DNA of 64,000 nucleotides from Thermoplasmata archaeon (GCA_003552585.1 PUNK01000024.1:1-64000); one strand, 5' to 3'. Counted from the first letter of the stretch, positions 1-8,599 are shown. Numbers and translations are program-made. The notes: generated from the sequence alone by a model not told the origin.

Positions 1-510
1 GATAACGATTACAATCCTTCTGATAAGCTATATTACGAAGAGATAAGTGATTGGATGGACGCGTATATAGGTGACAACTATGCGAGGAAATCTATAACCA
101 TACTGTCGTGTTACAGCGGGGCAGCTATCGAACCGCTTTCAGTGGATGGAGATGGAAATGAACGGGAACAGATGATCATAATGACATCGTCCGATGAGGA
201 TGAACTATCGTACACTACAGTAGGTTCAGATGCAGAGAGTTCAGCATTTTCCTGGGAAGGTAGAGTACTAAAAATCGATCGAGATACCGAAGAGATAGTA
301 GATATAATAAGTTCCACTGGATTTTTGAAAAATTTGGGTGATATATCTTCCCCTTATTCATTAAAAAAATCTTATTTGAACGGGTATGATGCAGCTGAAT
401 ACAACGGGGTAATATATTTAGATGACGAAGGTGATGAAATATATAGAGTGATGTATTCATCGACTCCCCAAATTTATGGTAGTGAAATAGCGGAGGTAAC
501 ATATCTGTGA
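1..510 (+). CDS. Clan CD (C13/legumain-like) cysteine peptidase homologue, 5'-truncated by the window
   Basis: The reading frame is open from base 1, so the N-terminus lies outside the window. The visible part has the block ITILSCYSGAA followed about 30 residues later by IIMTSSDEDELSY. In legumain-type (C13) peptidases the nucleophilic Cys sits in a short hydrophobic strand followed by small residues, and the next strand carries a Ser-rich T-S/A-S motif, so the match is to the second half of a caspase-fold domain. The catalytic His would lie upstream. No membrane anchor is seen in the C-terminal 100 residues. It is followed after 21 nt by the beta-propeller gene, probably co-transcribed. Fold assignment is from motif reading only. 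Confidence 0.55.
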   Translation, partial: DNDYNPSDKLYYEEISDWMDAYIGDNYARKSITILSCYSGAAIEPLSVDGDGNEREQMIIMTSSDEDELSYTTVGSDAESSAFSWEGRVLKIDRDTEEIVDIISSTGFLKNLGDISSPYSLKKSYLNGYDAAEYNGVIYLDDEGDEIYRVMYSSTPQIYGSEIAEVTYL

Positions 511-531
511 ATTGATGGAGGTCTTATAGCG

Positions 532-1920
532 ATGTTTAGGGATAATATTGAAAAACAGAGGATATTAAAAATATTTACAATTTTTTTAATTGCTAGTATT
601 ATTTCATCTGTAGCTCTTTTCCTATTCTCCACAGGAAACTCAGTCGAAGAAATGTGGCGAGCTGAAATCGGTCAGCAATGGAGAAAGGAGGAAGGGATCA
701 TTTACGCTAGTACACCAAATGAAAGGGGGGTGATCGCCTTTGATGTAAATGGTAATGAAATGTGGAGTTATAATCCCGATAATTCTTTAGAAGACATCGG
801 TGAGATCCGGCGGTTATCTATGGGAAAAGATGGTAATGTTCATGCGATCTATAATTCTACTTCTACAGTGACGGTAGTAACGGTCAATTCAAATGGACAG
901 GAAGTTTGGTCACTTAAAATAGAAGGTTACGATCCTTCTTCACCTGCAATCGCTGAAGACGGTACGATATACTTTATTGTAAACGGAAGAACTCTAGTTT
1001 CGATCGGGCCAGACGGTAGCCAAAGGTGGTACTATGAAACTGAACCACTTTTTGATAGAGCACCGATAATAGGCGATGATGGTACTGTATATATAACATC
1101 TAGAGAATACTACCTCCACGCTATCAACCCAGATGGAACGTTAAAATGGCAGATTCCAGCAGGATTTCCAGTGACGGTAAAGAATGATATAATCTATTAC
1201 GTTGATACACCTGAATATAATAAGGGGGTAGTAGTCGCTTTAGATTCAGATGGTGATGAGATATGGAAATATTATTTTCAAGGAATTGAGAGAGAAGGGT
1301 ATATTACTCGGATATTATTTAATTCTTTGTCTGTTATAGATGATGATATATATATCAGATATGTGTATTGTAGGCAAGAGGAAGGTCGAATAGGTATAGC
1401 ACCTTGTCCTGGTCCATATTGGGGGGTAATTATAAAACTTGATTCTGATGGCCTGGAGATGTGGTATAATCCTTTAGGCACCAGTAACGTCTTTCTTCAA
1501 CAACCTGTAATTGGTGATGATACTGTATTCATAGGAGGATGGGATTATCGATATGGGTTATACTCAATTTACGCTATAGATATAGAGGGTGAAGTAAAAC
1601 AATCATATCAATTTAGCAATCTAACAAACGCCCCTTTCATAGATGAACGAGGTATGGTATATCTATATGAACCTAATAATTTATCCTACTATACTCCAGA
1701 AGGTGAAGTGAAATGGGAATTTACAACTGAAGGAGAATTAGAACCTCGTAGGATATTAAGGGAGGACAATTCAATGTTTTTTAGATGCACCGAAGGATAC
1801 TTGTATGCGATCAAAGAGGAAAAAATTGAAGAGTATCTTAAAGTTGGTTTATTTTTATTTACTGCGATCTTGGCTGGAACCATAATTAGTGTATTTGTTT
1901 ATCAAACGAAGGAGGAATGA
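532..1920 (+). CDS. Membrane-anchored PQQ-like beta-propeller protein
   Basis: 462 residues with an N-terminal membrane helix (about residues 13-35), a large extracytoplasmic body and a second helix near the C-terminus (about 437-457) ending in a short charged tail. The body repeats short units of the type G-x-V/I-x-A-I/F-D-x-x-G-x-x-x-W, such as ALDSDGDEIWK and INPDGTLKWQ, which is the Trp-ending blade pattern of PQQ-binding-like (WD40-like) propellers. Such domains usually act as binding scaffolds. No catalytic signature is visible. It sits between a clan CD peptidase homologue and a beta-helix surface protein, so a cell-surface role is likely; the ligand is unknown. Confidence 0.7.
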   Translation: MFRDNIEKQRILKIFTIFLIASIISSVALFLFSTGNSVEEMWRAEIGQQWRKEEGIIYASTPNERGVIAFDVNGNEMWSYNPDNSLEDIGEIRRLSMGKDGNVHAIYNSTSTVTVVTVNSNGQEVWSLKIEGYDPSSPAIAEDGTIYFIVNGRTLVSIGPDGSQRWYYETEPLFDRAPIIGDDGTVYITSREYYLHAINPDGTLKWQIPAGFPVTVKNDIIYYVDTPEYNKGVVVALDSDGDEIWKYYFQGIEREGYITRILFNSLSVIDDDIYIRYVYCRQEEGRIGIAPCPGPYWGVIIKLDSDGLEMWYNPLGTSNVFLQQPVIGDDTVFIGGWDYRYGLYSIYAIDIEGEVKQSYQFSNLTNAPFIDERGMVYLYEPNNLSYYTPEGEVKWEFTTEGELEPRRILREDNSMFFRCTEGYLYAIKEEKIEEYLKVGLFLFTAILAGTIISVFVYQTKEE

Positions 1921-1964
1921 CATAGATAAATTATCCATCTAAACTTATTTATTGGAGAAAAACC

Positions 1965-3588
1965 ATGTTAGAGATGAGAAAGATGGAAGGAAAATCCCGT
2001 CTTTTGACCTTGTGCATTATAGTGTCCATAATGCTAACATTGACCGTCACCCCCATCGTTTTTGCGGGCGAAGGAGAAGTACGGACAAGTGATAGTAGAA
2101 CACTTTCAGAGTCTGAAACAACTCTTTTACCACCTGAAGAACTAGTACCTAGAGAACCTATACGTATCCGTGGAGATGAGGAGTTCGCTGACAAAGCTGG
2201 TGAAGAAGGGTGGCCCGGAGATGGTAGCAAGGATGATCCGTATATCATACAGGGTTACAAAATAGATGGCGAAAATCAGGGATATGGTGTCTCAATTAGA
2301 GATACGGAATCATTTTTTATTTTAAGAGACTGTTATATATTCAATGCTAGTGGTTATCCTTATCCTACACACGGAGTCGAACTCCATGGTGTAAGATATG
2401 GAGTGATAGAGAATAATACTATTGCATATAACGAAGGTGATGGTATATATTTAAGAGAATCTGATAGTAATAAGTTAGTCGATAATGAGTTATTCGATAA
2501 CGGACATTCTAGTATCCGGATTGTGATGTCTAAAAACCACACTCTGACTGGTAATCGTATGGTCAACAATGGCATCGTAATAAGAGGGGACATTTTTTCA
2601 CCGGATCTTACGACTGATAAAATATCGTACTGGAACACGCACGAGATAGACACTACTAATACCGTTGAGGGGGAACCAGTTTATTACTGGAAGAATAAAA
2701 TAGGGGGCACTGTTCCTACAGGAGCGGGGCAGATTATCCTGGCAAATTGTACAGAAGTGACTGTAAAGGAACAAAATATTGAAAACGTTGAAATCGGTAT
2801 ATTGTTAGGACATTCCAGCGGCAACTTCGTCACAAACAACACCATAAATCACGGTTCTCGTGGTATTTCACTTTGGCACTCGAATGATAATAAAATTTCA
2901 AGTAACGAGATTAACGATAAATACAACGGCATCTATGTTTGGATATCAAAAAATAATCTAATTCAGAATAATAATATCAATGATAATCACGGATCAGGTA
3001 TGTTGATTAGAGCTTCTACGGAAAACAGAGTTTTGAAAAATGTAGTCAAATCAAACTCTAAACATGGAATCTATGTATTACGAGGGCAAATAATAAAATC
3101 GCCATGCGTTGATCATATTCCTACACTCTTTTCCAATGAAAACGTTGTAAACGATAATATCTGAGAATGGTAGGTCTGGTATATACATCAGAGGGAACCA
3201 GCTTAATGTTTTATCAAATAACACGATTTCAAACAACGAGTACGGGATCTATCTTAAAGATGCTAGAAACAACGAGATCTATCACAACAATTTCATAGAC
3301 AACGATGTTCAGGCCTTCGATGACGGTAACAATCATTGGAGTCTGGATCTTCCTAAAGGGGGAAACTACTGGTCGGACTGGTCCGGTCCGGAGGAAGATG
3401 GTATCATTCAGGAACCTCGTCCCATCGAAGGCGGTGACAACTATGATGAATATCCTTGGGCAGAATCTGACGGGTGGGTGGAGGATCCATCTAGTTACTT
3501 ATGGCTGGTGTTAGTGCTGGTCTTGGTAGGGGGTGTATCTGCTTATTGGTGGTGGTCTAAAAAGGATTCTTCGGAGGAGGTGTGGTAA
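1965..3588 (+). pseudogene. NosD-type right-handed beta-helix surface protein, broken by one frameshift
   Basis: An N-terminal signal helix (about residues 10-30) precedes a long run of Asn-rich beta-helix coils (patterns such as NNTIxxNxxGIxL), including the family-typical block YYWKNKIGGTVP followed by GAGQIILANCTEV. The first frame ends at 3164. The coils resume at once in another frame from 3163 (ENGRSGIYIRGN) and run through a typical NosD tail (GGNYWSDWSGPEEDG) to a C-terminal membrane helix and stop at 3588. Removing one base near 3162, or adding two, restores one continuous protein of about 540 residues. This is either a real inactivating frameshift or an assembly error. A surface or anchored role is inferred from signal and anchor. 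Confidence 0.75.
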
Positions 3589-4914
3589 GTGATCTGGGGC
3601 GGCGACGGACTGACCAACTTGGATGAGGCCGACGTGTACGGCACCGATCCGCTGAGTCCTGATACCGACGGCGACGGTGTATCGGATTACCATGAAATCA
3701 AGGGATGGAGTATTGACGATGCGGGAGAAGTAGTCCATGATGAAGATGGGATAACGACGGATCCGATAAATCCAGACACCGATTTCGATGGTTGGTTTGA
3801 TGGTCCCACCAACAGGGATGGCATATTGAAACTTCATTCGATAGATTGTTTTGTAAGCGATGGGATCGATTACATCTATCTGATATCTGATTGTATGAGA
3901 AGATATCCGGGATACGGTGAATGGTGGGAATTCACCCCAGGAGAGTATGAATATCCCAAAGCTGTCATCGACCGGCGTGTGGAAACACGATGGCCGACCT
4001 GGAACGAAGAATTTAATACCGTGTTCGACATATGGATAGATGACATAATCTTGGAGGAGATCGTACTTGATTGGGAGGCACCCGATGATCCTGACGGATA
4101 CAACGAATACGAGGTCGATATCGTGAGAGAAAATCAATGGGGCGAGGTGGTGCGGGATTACACCTTCACATTCCGCTCATACGTCAACTACTTCGCCGAC
4201 CCGGATCCTTTGGACTTCGACCACGAGCACGACACATCCGGCGACGGTATCTCGGATGCGGATACGTACCGGCTGTCCAGCGACCCACAGATAGACGGCA
4301 GGGCGCACCCGCTGCGTAAGGACGTGTTCGTAGAAGTCGATTGGATGGAGGGTGTGGATAGGTTGTCCGATGAGGCGAAGTGGCGTATCGGCACCCGCTT
4401 CTACGAGAACGATATCTGGCTGCACATCGACGACGGCAAGATGGGCGGTGGCGGAGAATTAGATGACTACGAAGAGAAAATAAGAAACTCAAACTGGGGA
4501 TTAGATAGAGGATATTTTTATCATCAAGAGAAGCCCGGTTTCCATTACTCTTTGTTGGCATATAAACAAGAAGAGGATAGTTTCCTTAATAGGATTCGAG
4601 GTAACGCCCCAGCGCCAGGTCTACGGTTTGCAATATATACAAAAAGAGCTTCAGGTACTGATTGGCAGGTCCATGTGTTTTTGCATGAGATAGGCCATAA
4701 CTTGATAGGACGCTACTATGTTGACAATCCAGATCATCCCCGTCATAATCCCCTCGCAAATCATTTTGTATATGAGGATGATCGAGATTATAGGGTACAT
4801 TGTGGTTGTGATGATTGTGCGCTTAGGCAGGGTTCATGGAGTCCGAGATCTGACCTTTGTGGTAATTGTTGGGATGCAATGAATTTCCAGTGGGAAGGAT
4901 GGAGGTCTAGATAG
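3589..4914 (+). CDS. TSP3-repeat zinc metallopeptidase homologue, cassette 1 (array head)
   Basis: The GTG start directly follows the TAA of the preceding frame, with no signal peptide. The protein begins inside a thrombospondin type 3-like Ca-binding repeat (GGDGLTNLDEA, then DTDGDGVSDYHE and DTDFDGWFDG), so the N-terminus looks lost. Residues about 193-290 are the block shared with cassettes 2 and 3 (KDVFVEVDWMEG, NDIWLHIDDGKMGGGGE). The zinc motif HEIGH is near residue 366, a possible Met-turn is DAMNF near the C-terminus, and a Cys-rich stretch (HCGCDDC) lies between them. The classical HExxHxxGxxH third His is absent. A membrane protein gene follows one base after the stop. Likely a secreted-type protease or protease toxin relative; export is uncertain without a signal. 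Confidence 0.75.
   Translation: MIWGGDGLTNLDEADVYGTDPLSPDTDGDGVSDYHEIKGWSIDDAGEVVHDEDGITTDPINPDTDFDGWFDGPTNRDGILKLHSIDCFVSDGIDYIYLISDCMRRYPGYGEWWEFTPGEYEYPKAVIDRRVETRWPTWNEEFNTVFDIWIDDIILEEIVLDWEAPDDPDGYNEYEVDIVRENQWGEVVRDYTFTFRSYVNYFADPDPLDFDHEHDTSGDGISDADTYRLSSDPQIDGRAHPLRKDVFVEVDWMEGVDRLSDEAKWRIGTRFYENDIWLHIDDGKMGGGGELDDYEEKIRNSNWGLDRGYFYHQEKPGFHYSLLAYKQEEDSFLNRIRGNAPAPGLRFAIYTKRASGTDWQVHVFLHEIGHNLIGRYYVDNPDHPRHNPLANHFVYEDDRDYRVHCGCDDCALRQGSWSPRSDLCGNCWDAMNFQWEGWRSR
4164..4456 (+). repeat. Cassette-conserved block, copy 1
   Basis: This GC-rich coding block of about 290 bp recurs at 6267-6569 and 7727-8092. Between 4291-4430 and 7853-7992 only one of 140 bases differs. GC is 67/120 over 4321-4440 but 37/100 over 4461-4560, just after the block. 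It encodes the N-terminal half of the peptidase domain and ends at the Gly-rich GGGGE hinge. Confidence 0.9.
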
Positions 4915-4915
4915 G

Positions 4916-5545
4916 ATGAGTTTGGTATCTTCAATAATAGACCCGAAAACACGTATCGGAAAGGTGATAGTTTTTCTAGCGGTCTTGATACTTCCGATGA
5001 TTGCGATATCGGGAACTTTAGAGGTTTATTCGAACGTAAGACATTCGGTACTGTTTTCTCCTCGTTCTCCAACACCTTACAGGTTTTCGTATAGCGTCGC
5101 TATCGAAGTAGAAGATCCAGTTCCATATACGATATATCTTCCAACACTTGTGCGGGAAGATGAGATGGGGCCGGTTCAAGAAATGCTTGATATTGAATTT
5201 CGAGAGGGAAACGCTGAAGTGGACCTTATCGAAACAGAGAAAGGTCATGCACTTAGAATCGAATCTGCCGATTCAATTGAACTCTATTTTTCCACTACAT
5301 TAGATGAAATGGAGGTTCCCCCGATACCAGGTCCTAATATGACCATGATGCTATCTAATAGTGATTCAGAGGTATCATATTATGCTTATCTGGGATCGGA
5401 AACAGATAATTTTGAAGCAGAATTATCGCTCAGATATGAAGTGGATTATCGTTCTAGTGATATTGAAGAATTTTCTGTAGTCAATATAGACCAACATTTA
5501 GAAATAGGTTGGAACGTTTTAGAAGGTCGATACTATCCGCCGTAA
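4916..5545 (+). CDS. Single-span membrane protein with extracytoplasmic beta-rich domain, partner of cassette 1
   Basis: 209 residues. One membrane helix (about residues 18-38) follows a short cytoplasmic start, and the remaining ~170 residues are hydrophilic and acidic with alternating beta-type patterns. The ATG lies one base after the stop of the metallopeptidase gene, implying tight translational coupling. No database family is recognised. Position directly behind a protease gene makes an inhibitor, immunity or anchoring role possible, but that rests on context alone. Unlike the other cassette partners it is not multipass and lacks the SGYHSS tail. Confidence 0.6.
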   Translation: MSLVSSIIDPKTRIGKVIVFLAVLILPMIAISGTLEVYSNVRHSVLFSPRSPTPYRFSYSVAIEVEDPVPYTIYLPTLVREDEMGPVQEMLDIEFREGNAEVDLIETEKGHALRIESADSIELYFSTTLDEMEVPPIPGPNMTMMLSNSDSEVSYYAYLGSETDNFEAELSLRYEVDYRSSDIEEFSVVNIDQHLEIGWNVLEGRYYPP

Positions 5546-5566
5546 GGATATATGAGATGATTATAC

Positions 5567-6244
5567 ATGACCGAAAGAGAGAAGATAAAAGGTGATGAGG
5601 TCGCAGATAGTTGCAAACCGATTTTATACCGCTTTTGGCCTATGATAGTGGGTATATTTTACTCTCTACTTATAGGTTCTTTTCTAATGTTTGCAACCGA
5701 TCACGATGTGGAACTTAACTTACTATCATCAATATCTACTATGATCCTGTTCGTTTCTATAGGAGTACTGCTTATTACAGTTAAGCATAGATTACAAGGA
5801 GAAAGGCTGTATTCCTATGGTGAAAAGGAAATCAGTATTCCTTTTATATCTCTCCCCCTTGCTCTATCCGGATGTGTATGCATTTTTATCAGTCTTTCTT
5901 TCTTAGCTGAACTGAGGTATCCAGGTGAATGGTTGTGGAATTTTTTTGAGATAAGGTTTGGATTTTCATTCTTATGGTGGCTTATCTTCCCTTTATTAGT
6001 TGGCATCTCTCTCTCCTTACTAAGTGTTCATTTTGAACAGGGCACTGTCCAGGACAAAACGTCCTGGGGCATCGGCCTGTTACTTATATTTTTGATACCT
6101 CTTCATGGTATAATATTTTTAGAGAAACTCTACACTGGTAAAAATTTCCTCTTACTTGTATACTCGATCGTAGCTATAGTGTTATTATGCATCATCTCCG
6201 GCTACCATTCATCAAAGATGCTTGAGGAATGTAATCATGAATAA
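5567..6244 (+). CDS. Six-helix membrane protein, cassette partner family (member 1)
   Basis: 225 residues with about six hydrophobic segments and the C-terminal sequence CIISGYHSSKMLEECNHE. The same tail (CI-x-SGYHSS-x-x-L-x-E-x-NH) ends the proteins at 7159-7710 and 8642-9214, so the three are paralogues with the same spacing of helices. The stop overlaps the start of the next metallopeptidase gene by 8 bases. The family is not recognised. In a toxin/immunity reading it would be the membrane-located protector. Alternatives are a protease-processing or export partner. Confidence 0.65.
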   Translation: MTEREKIKGDEVADSCKPILYRFWPMIVGIFYSLLIGSFLMFATDHDVELNLLSSISTMILFVSIGVLLITVKHRLQGERLYSYGEKEISIPFISLPLALSGCVCIFISLSFLAELRYPGEWLWNFFEIRFGFSFLWWLIFPLLVGISLSLLSVHFEQGTVQDKTSWGIGLLLIFLIPLHGIIFLEKLYTGKNFLLLVYSIVAIVLLCIISGYHSSKMLEECNHE

Positions 6245-7073
6245 CTATGAACATAGATACGAACAGTTCACCTTCCGCTCGTATGTGAACTACTTCCCCG
6301 ACCCTGATCCGTTGGACTTCGACCACGAGCACGACGCGTCCGGCGACGGTATCTCGGACGCCGATACATACTGGCTGTCCAATGACGAGTTGGTCGCGGG
6401 CCGAGCGCACCCGTTCCGCAAAGACGTGTTCGTGGAGGTCGATTGGATGGAGGGTGTGGAGAGGTTGTCCGATGAAGCGAAGTGGCGTATCGGCACCCGC
6501 TTCTACGAGAACGATATCTGGCTGCACATCGACGACGGCAAGATGGGCGGTGGCGGGGAAGTGCCTTATTTATCAACGATATATAACAATCATGATAATG
6601 AAGCATTGACCCTTGATGGCTACCAGGACGCTTATTTTACGCCGGAGAGAGAAGGGCTGTTCCGCTATGGTCTGATGGCGGATTATGTTTACCATGATAA
6701 CCCCGGATGGCCTTTAGACGTGGATGACTGGTGGCCAGACTGGTTCCCATGGGATCCCTTTGAAGGACGAAATGTACTAGGTTTTGCCAGCTCCGGTAGG
6801 TTCGTGGTAAGTCAACGAAGAGACCTCCTCGCTGATTTGACTACAAATCCGGGTACGGTGTTCATGCACGAATTAGGGCACACCGTTGGTCTTTGGTCTG
6901 GCGTATATGAGGGTATAGATAGCTGGCGATTTCACGATGAATATCCAAGTCTGATGAGCTATTGGACACTTTGGACACGTTCAAATTTCTACAATTACTC
7001 GGATGGTACTAATCATGAAGATGATTTCGATGATTGGGGCTATATCCGGGAAAACTTACACGAGGGGATCTGA
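6237..7073 (+). CDS. Zinc metallopeptidase homologue, cassette 2 (orphan form without leader)
   Basis: Starts at the ATG homologous to that of cassette 3, with GAGG about 9 bases upstream; an in-frame ATG at 6222 is less likely. After about 10 residues it enters the conserved block (FTFRSYVNYF to GGGGEVPY), then a region similar to cassette 3 (YFTPEREGLFRYGLMAD) and the zinc motif HELGH at about residue 211. The Met-turn candidate is SLMSYW. The residue at the usual third-His position is Ser, and an Asp in YEGID follows. There is no signal peptide and none of the TSP3 region found in cassette 1. That is the layout expected of an orphan C-terminal module able to recombine with a full-length gene. 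Confidence 0.75.
   Translation: MNNYEHRYEQFTFRSYVNYFPDPDPLDFDHEHDASGDGISDADTYWLSNDELVAGRAHPFRKDVFVEVDWMEGVERLSDEAKWRIGTRFYENDIWLHIDDGKMGGGGEVPYLSTIYNNHDNEALTLDGYQDAYFTPEREGLFRYGLMADYVYHDNPGWPLDVDDWWPDWFPWDPFEGRNVLGFASSGRFVVSQRRDLLADLTTNPGTVFMHELGHTVGLWSGVYEGIDSWRFHDEYPSLMSYWTLWTRSNFYNYSDGTNHEDDFDDWGYIRENLHEGI
6267..6569 (+). repeat. Cassette-conserved block, copy 2
   Basis: Second copy of the GC-rich block, more diverged than copies 1 and 3 (for example a different stretch at 6387-6420). It is followed by the hinge plus GAAGTGCCTTAT, shared only with copy 3. Similarity then drops sharply and base composition becomes AT-richer. Confidence 0.9.
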
Positions 7074-7158
7074 TTGATCCCGATTCCCTATTCGAATAAC
7101 CGGCAGTTTAATAGAGTAGAAACTGCTTCAGAACATACTCAAAGAGGTACGAACGAAT

Positions 7159-7710
7159 ATGAGTAAAAAAGGTGAGCAACCTTTAAAATATAGTATATTA
7201 TTCGGTACAGGGGCTTTCTTATATACGTTCAGTTTCATCTTTTTTGCATCGGATGGTGGTGAAGGTTCTTTTATTTTTTTCTGTAGTTTCGTATTACCAA
7301 CATATTTGTTTTTGGTGATACTGTCTTTGGTGACTGTTTCTGTTTACCGTGAAAACACGTTGACAAAAAGATTGTTGATCGCTGGATCTGTAGTTCTAAC
7401 CCTTTCTTTTTTATTTTTACTAGCATTAGGTGATTTATTCAAAATCTCCTTTATAATATTTTATCCTAGCCTCACTCTTGTTATGTTGGGTTTTCATTAC
7501 CTATCCCCATCACCCAGTAGGTTTTCAAGATATGTCGGTTTGGCTTTAGCAATCTCTATCTCTTTCATAGGGATGATTCTTTTTATGATATTATTCGAGT
7601 ATCCGTATCATCTGTATCTTTTACTAGCGATATGTACAGCGACCTTATGCATTCTCTCCGGTTATCATTCATCTAGGATGCTTAAGGAGGACAACCATGA
7701 TAAAATGTGA
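7159..7710 (+). CDS. Six-helix membrane protein, cassette partner family (member 2)
   Basis: 183 residues with six predicted membrane helices and the family tail CILSGYHSSRMLKEDNHDKM. An AGAGGTA ribosome-binding site precedes the ATG. The last 14 bases overlap the start of cassette 3, whose ribosome-binding site (AAGGAGG) lies inside this gene, so the two are translationally coupled. Helices 1-5 diverge from the 5567 and 8642 paralogues while the C-terminus is nearly fixed, which fits recombination at the cassette junction. Function unknown; candidate immunity or partner protein for the preceding metallopeptidase. Confidence 0.65.
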   Translation: MSKKGEQPLKYSILFGTGAFLYTFSFIFFASDGGEGSFIFFCSFVLPTYLFLVILSLVTVSVYRENTLTKRLLIAGSVVLTLSFLFLLALGDLFKISFIIFYPSLTLVMLGFHYLSPSPSRFSRYVGLALAISISFIGMILFMILFEYPYHLYLLLAICTATLCILSGYHSSRMLKEDNHDKM

Positions 7711-7741
7711 CCGCAGATATAATGAGTTCACCTTCCACTCA
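7636..7741 (+). repeat. Junction repeat, copy 1 (membrane-protein tail plus next cassette start)
   Basis: 106 bp matching 9140-9245 with four mismatches. It covers the last ~25 codons of the membrane protein, the AAGGAGG ribosome-binding site, the ATG and the first ~15 codons of the metallopeptidase. A more diverged version spans 6189-6280. Confidence 0.9.
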
Positions 7742-8599
7742 TATGTGAACTACTTCACCGACCCGGGTCCGTTGTACTTCGACCACGAGCACGACGCATC
7801 CGGCGACGGTATCTCGGATGCGGATACGTACTGGCTGTCCAGCGATCCGTTGATAGACGGCAGGGCGCACCCGCTGCGTAAGGACGTGTTCGTAGAAGTC
7901 GATTGGATGGAGGGTGTGGATAGGTTGTCCGATGAGGCGAAGTGGCATATCGGCACCCGCTTCTACGAGAACGATATCTGGCTGCACATCGATGCCCGTT
8001 TCACTCCGATGAATCAAAGATTCATCTGCATCCTCGAAAACGGGTTTCCTGCGGACGACGGCAAGATGGGCGGTGGCGGGGAAGTGCCTTATCAACCACA
8101 ACTTGACTCTACTCAGCGAAGAGAGTATTACGAAACATATTTCACTCCTGATCGAATAAATCTGTTCAGGTATGGATTGATGGCAGATGAATTATTAGAT
8201 AGTAGTGATGATCCTCGAGCAGGATTTGCTATAGGGGATCGTTTTTATGTTGCAGACGGGTGGATTAGAACTGATCCAAAAGTTAAAGCTGGAGAGGTAT
8301 TCCAATTTTATGATATACCTACAGCCATAACTGGTACATTCATGCATGAGTTGGGACATACATTCGGTTTGTCAGGAAAAAATGAAGATGCGCCAGGTTA
8401 TTTTGAAGGTATTGATAATCCAGACACAAGGTTTTCATGGCAAACTGGTTGGTGGACATATGCAGATTATGAAAGTTGTATGAATTATAGGTATATTTGG
8501 ACGAGAATTGATTACTCAGATGGGACTGGCGAGGAAAATGACCATGATGATTGGACAGTGGTGGGAAACAACATAGGCTATCCGTTTGGAGATGATTGA
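7697..8599 (+). CDS. Zinc metallopeptidase homologue, cassette 3 (orphan form with palindromic insertion)
   Basis: 300 residues, with a strong AAGGAGG seven bases before the ATG. It begins directly at the conserved block and carries 21 extra residues after WLHID that cassettes 1 and 2 lack. It continues through GGGGEVPY, a cassette 2-like middle (YFTPDRINLFRYGLMAD), HELGH near residue 217 and a Met-turn candidate SCMNYRY. The usual third zinc ligand position again is not His; an Asp in FEGID is a candidate. No signal peptide. The 3' half is AT-rich compared with the block. A related membrane protein gene follows after about 40 bases. Confidence 0.75.
   Translation: MIKCDRRYNEFTFHSYVNYFTDPGPLYFDHEHDASGDGISDADTYWLSSDPLIDGRAHPLRKDVFVEVDWMEGVDRLSDEAKWHIGTRFYENDIWLHIDARFTPMNQRFICILENGFPADDGKMGGGGEVPYQPQLDSTQRREYYETYFTPDRINLFRYGLMADELLDSSDDPRAGFAIGDRFYVADGWIRTDPKVKAGEVFQFYDIPTAITGTFMHELGHTFGLSGKNEDAPGYFEGIDNPDTRFSWQTGWWTYADYESCMNYRYIWTRIDYSDGTGEENDHDDWTVVGNNIGYPFGDD
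7727..8092 (+). repeat. Cassette-conserved block, copy 3 (interrupted)
   Basis: Third copy of the GC-rich block, almost identical to copy 1 from 7853 to 7992 and split by the 63-nt insertion at 7994-8056. The remaining piece matches copy 2 through GAAGTGCCTTAT. Confidence 0.9.
7994..8056 (+). repeat. 63-nt in-frame palindromic insertion
   Basis: Extra DNA inside the conserved block, absent from both other copies. It contains a perfect inner inverted repeat, GATGAATC-AAA-GATTCATC, and an outer pair, CCCGTTT and AAACGGG, so it can fold into a nested hairpin. Its length is a multiple of three and it has no stop codon, so the host protein stays open with 21 extra residues. No second copy was seen in the window. 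Confidence 0.85.

Noticed and set aside
4177-4561. Long minus-strand open frames opposite the conserved cassette block (also at 6192-6606 and 7739-8101)
   Set aside because: They repeat in every copy because the block repeats. They have Arg/His/Pro-rich shadow composition, no start context, and the plus frame is a clear peptidase domain.
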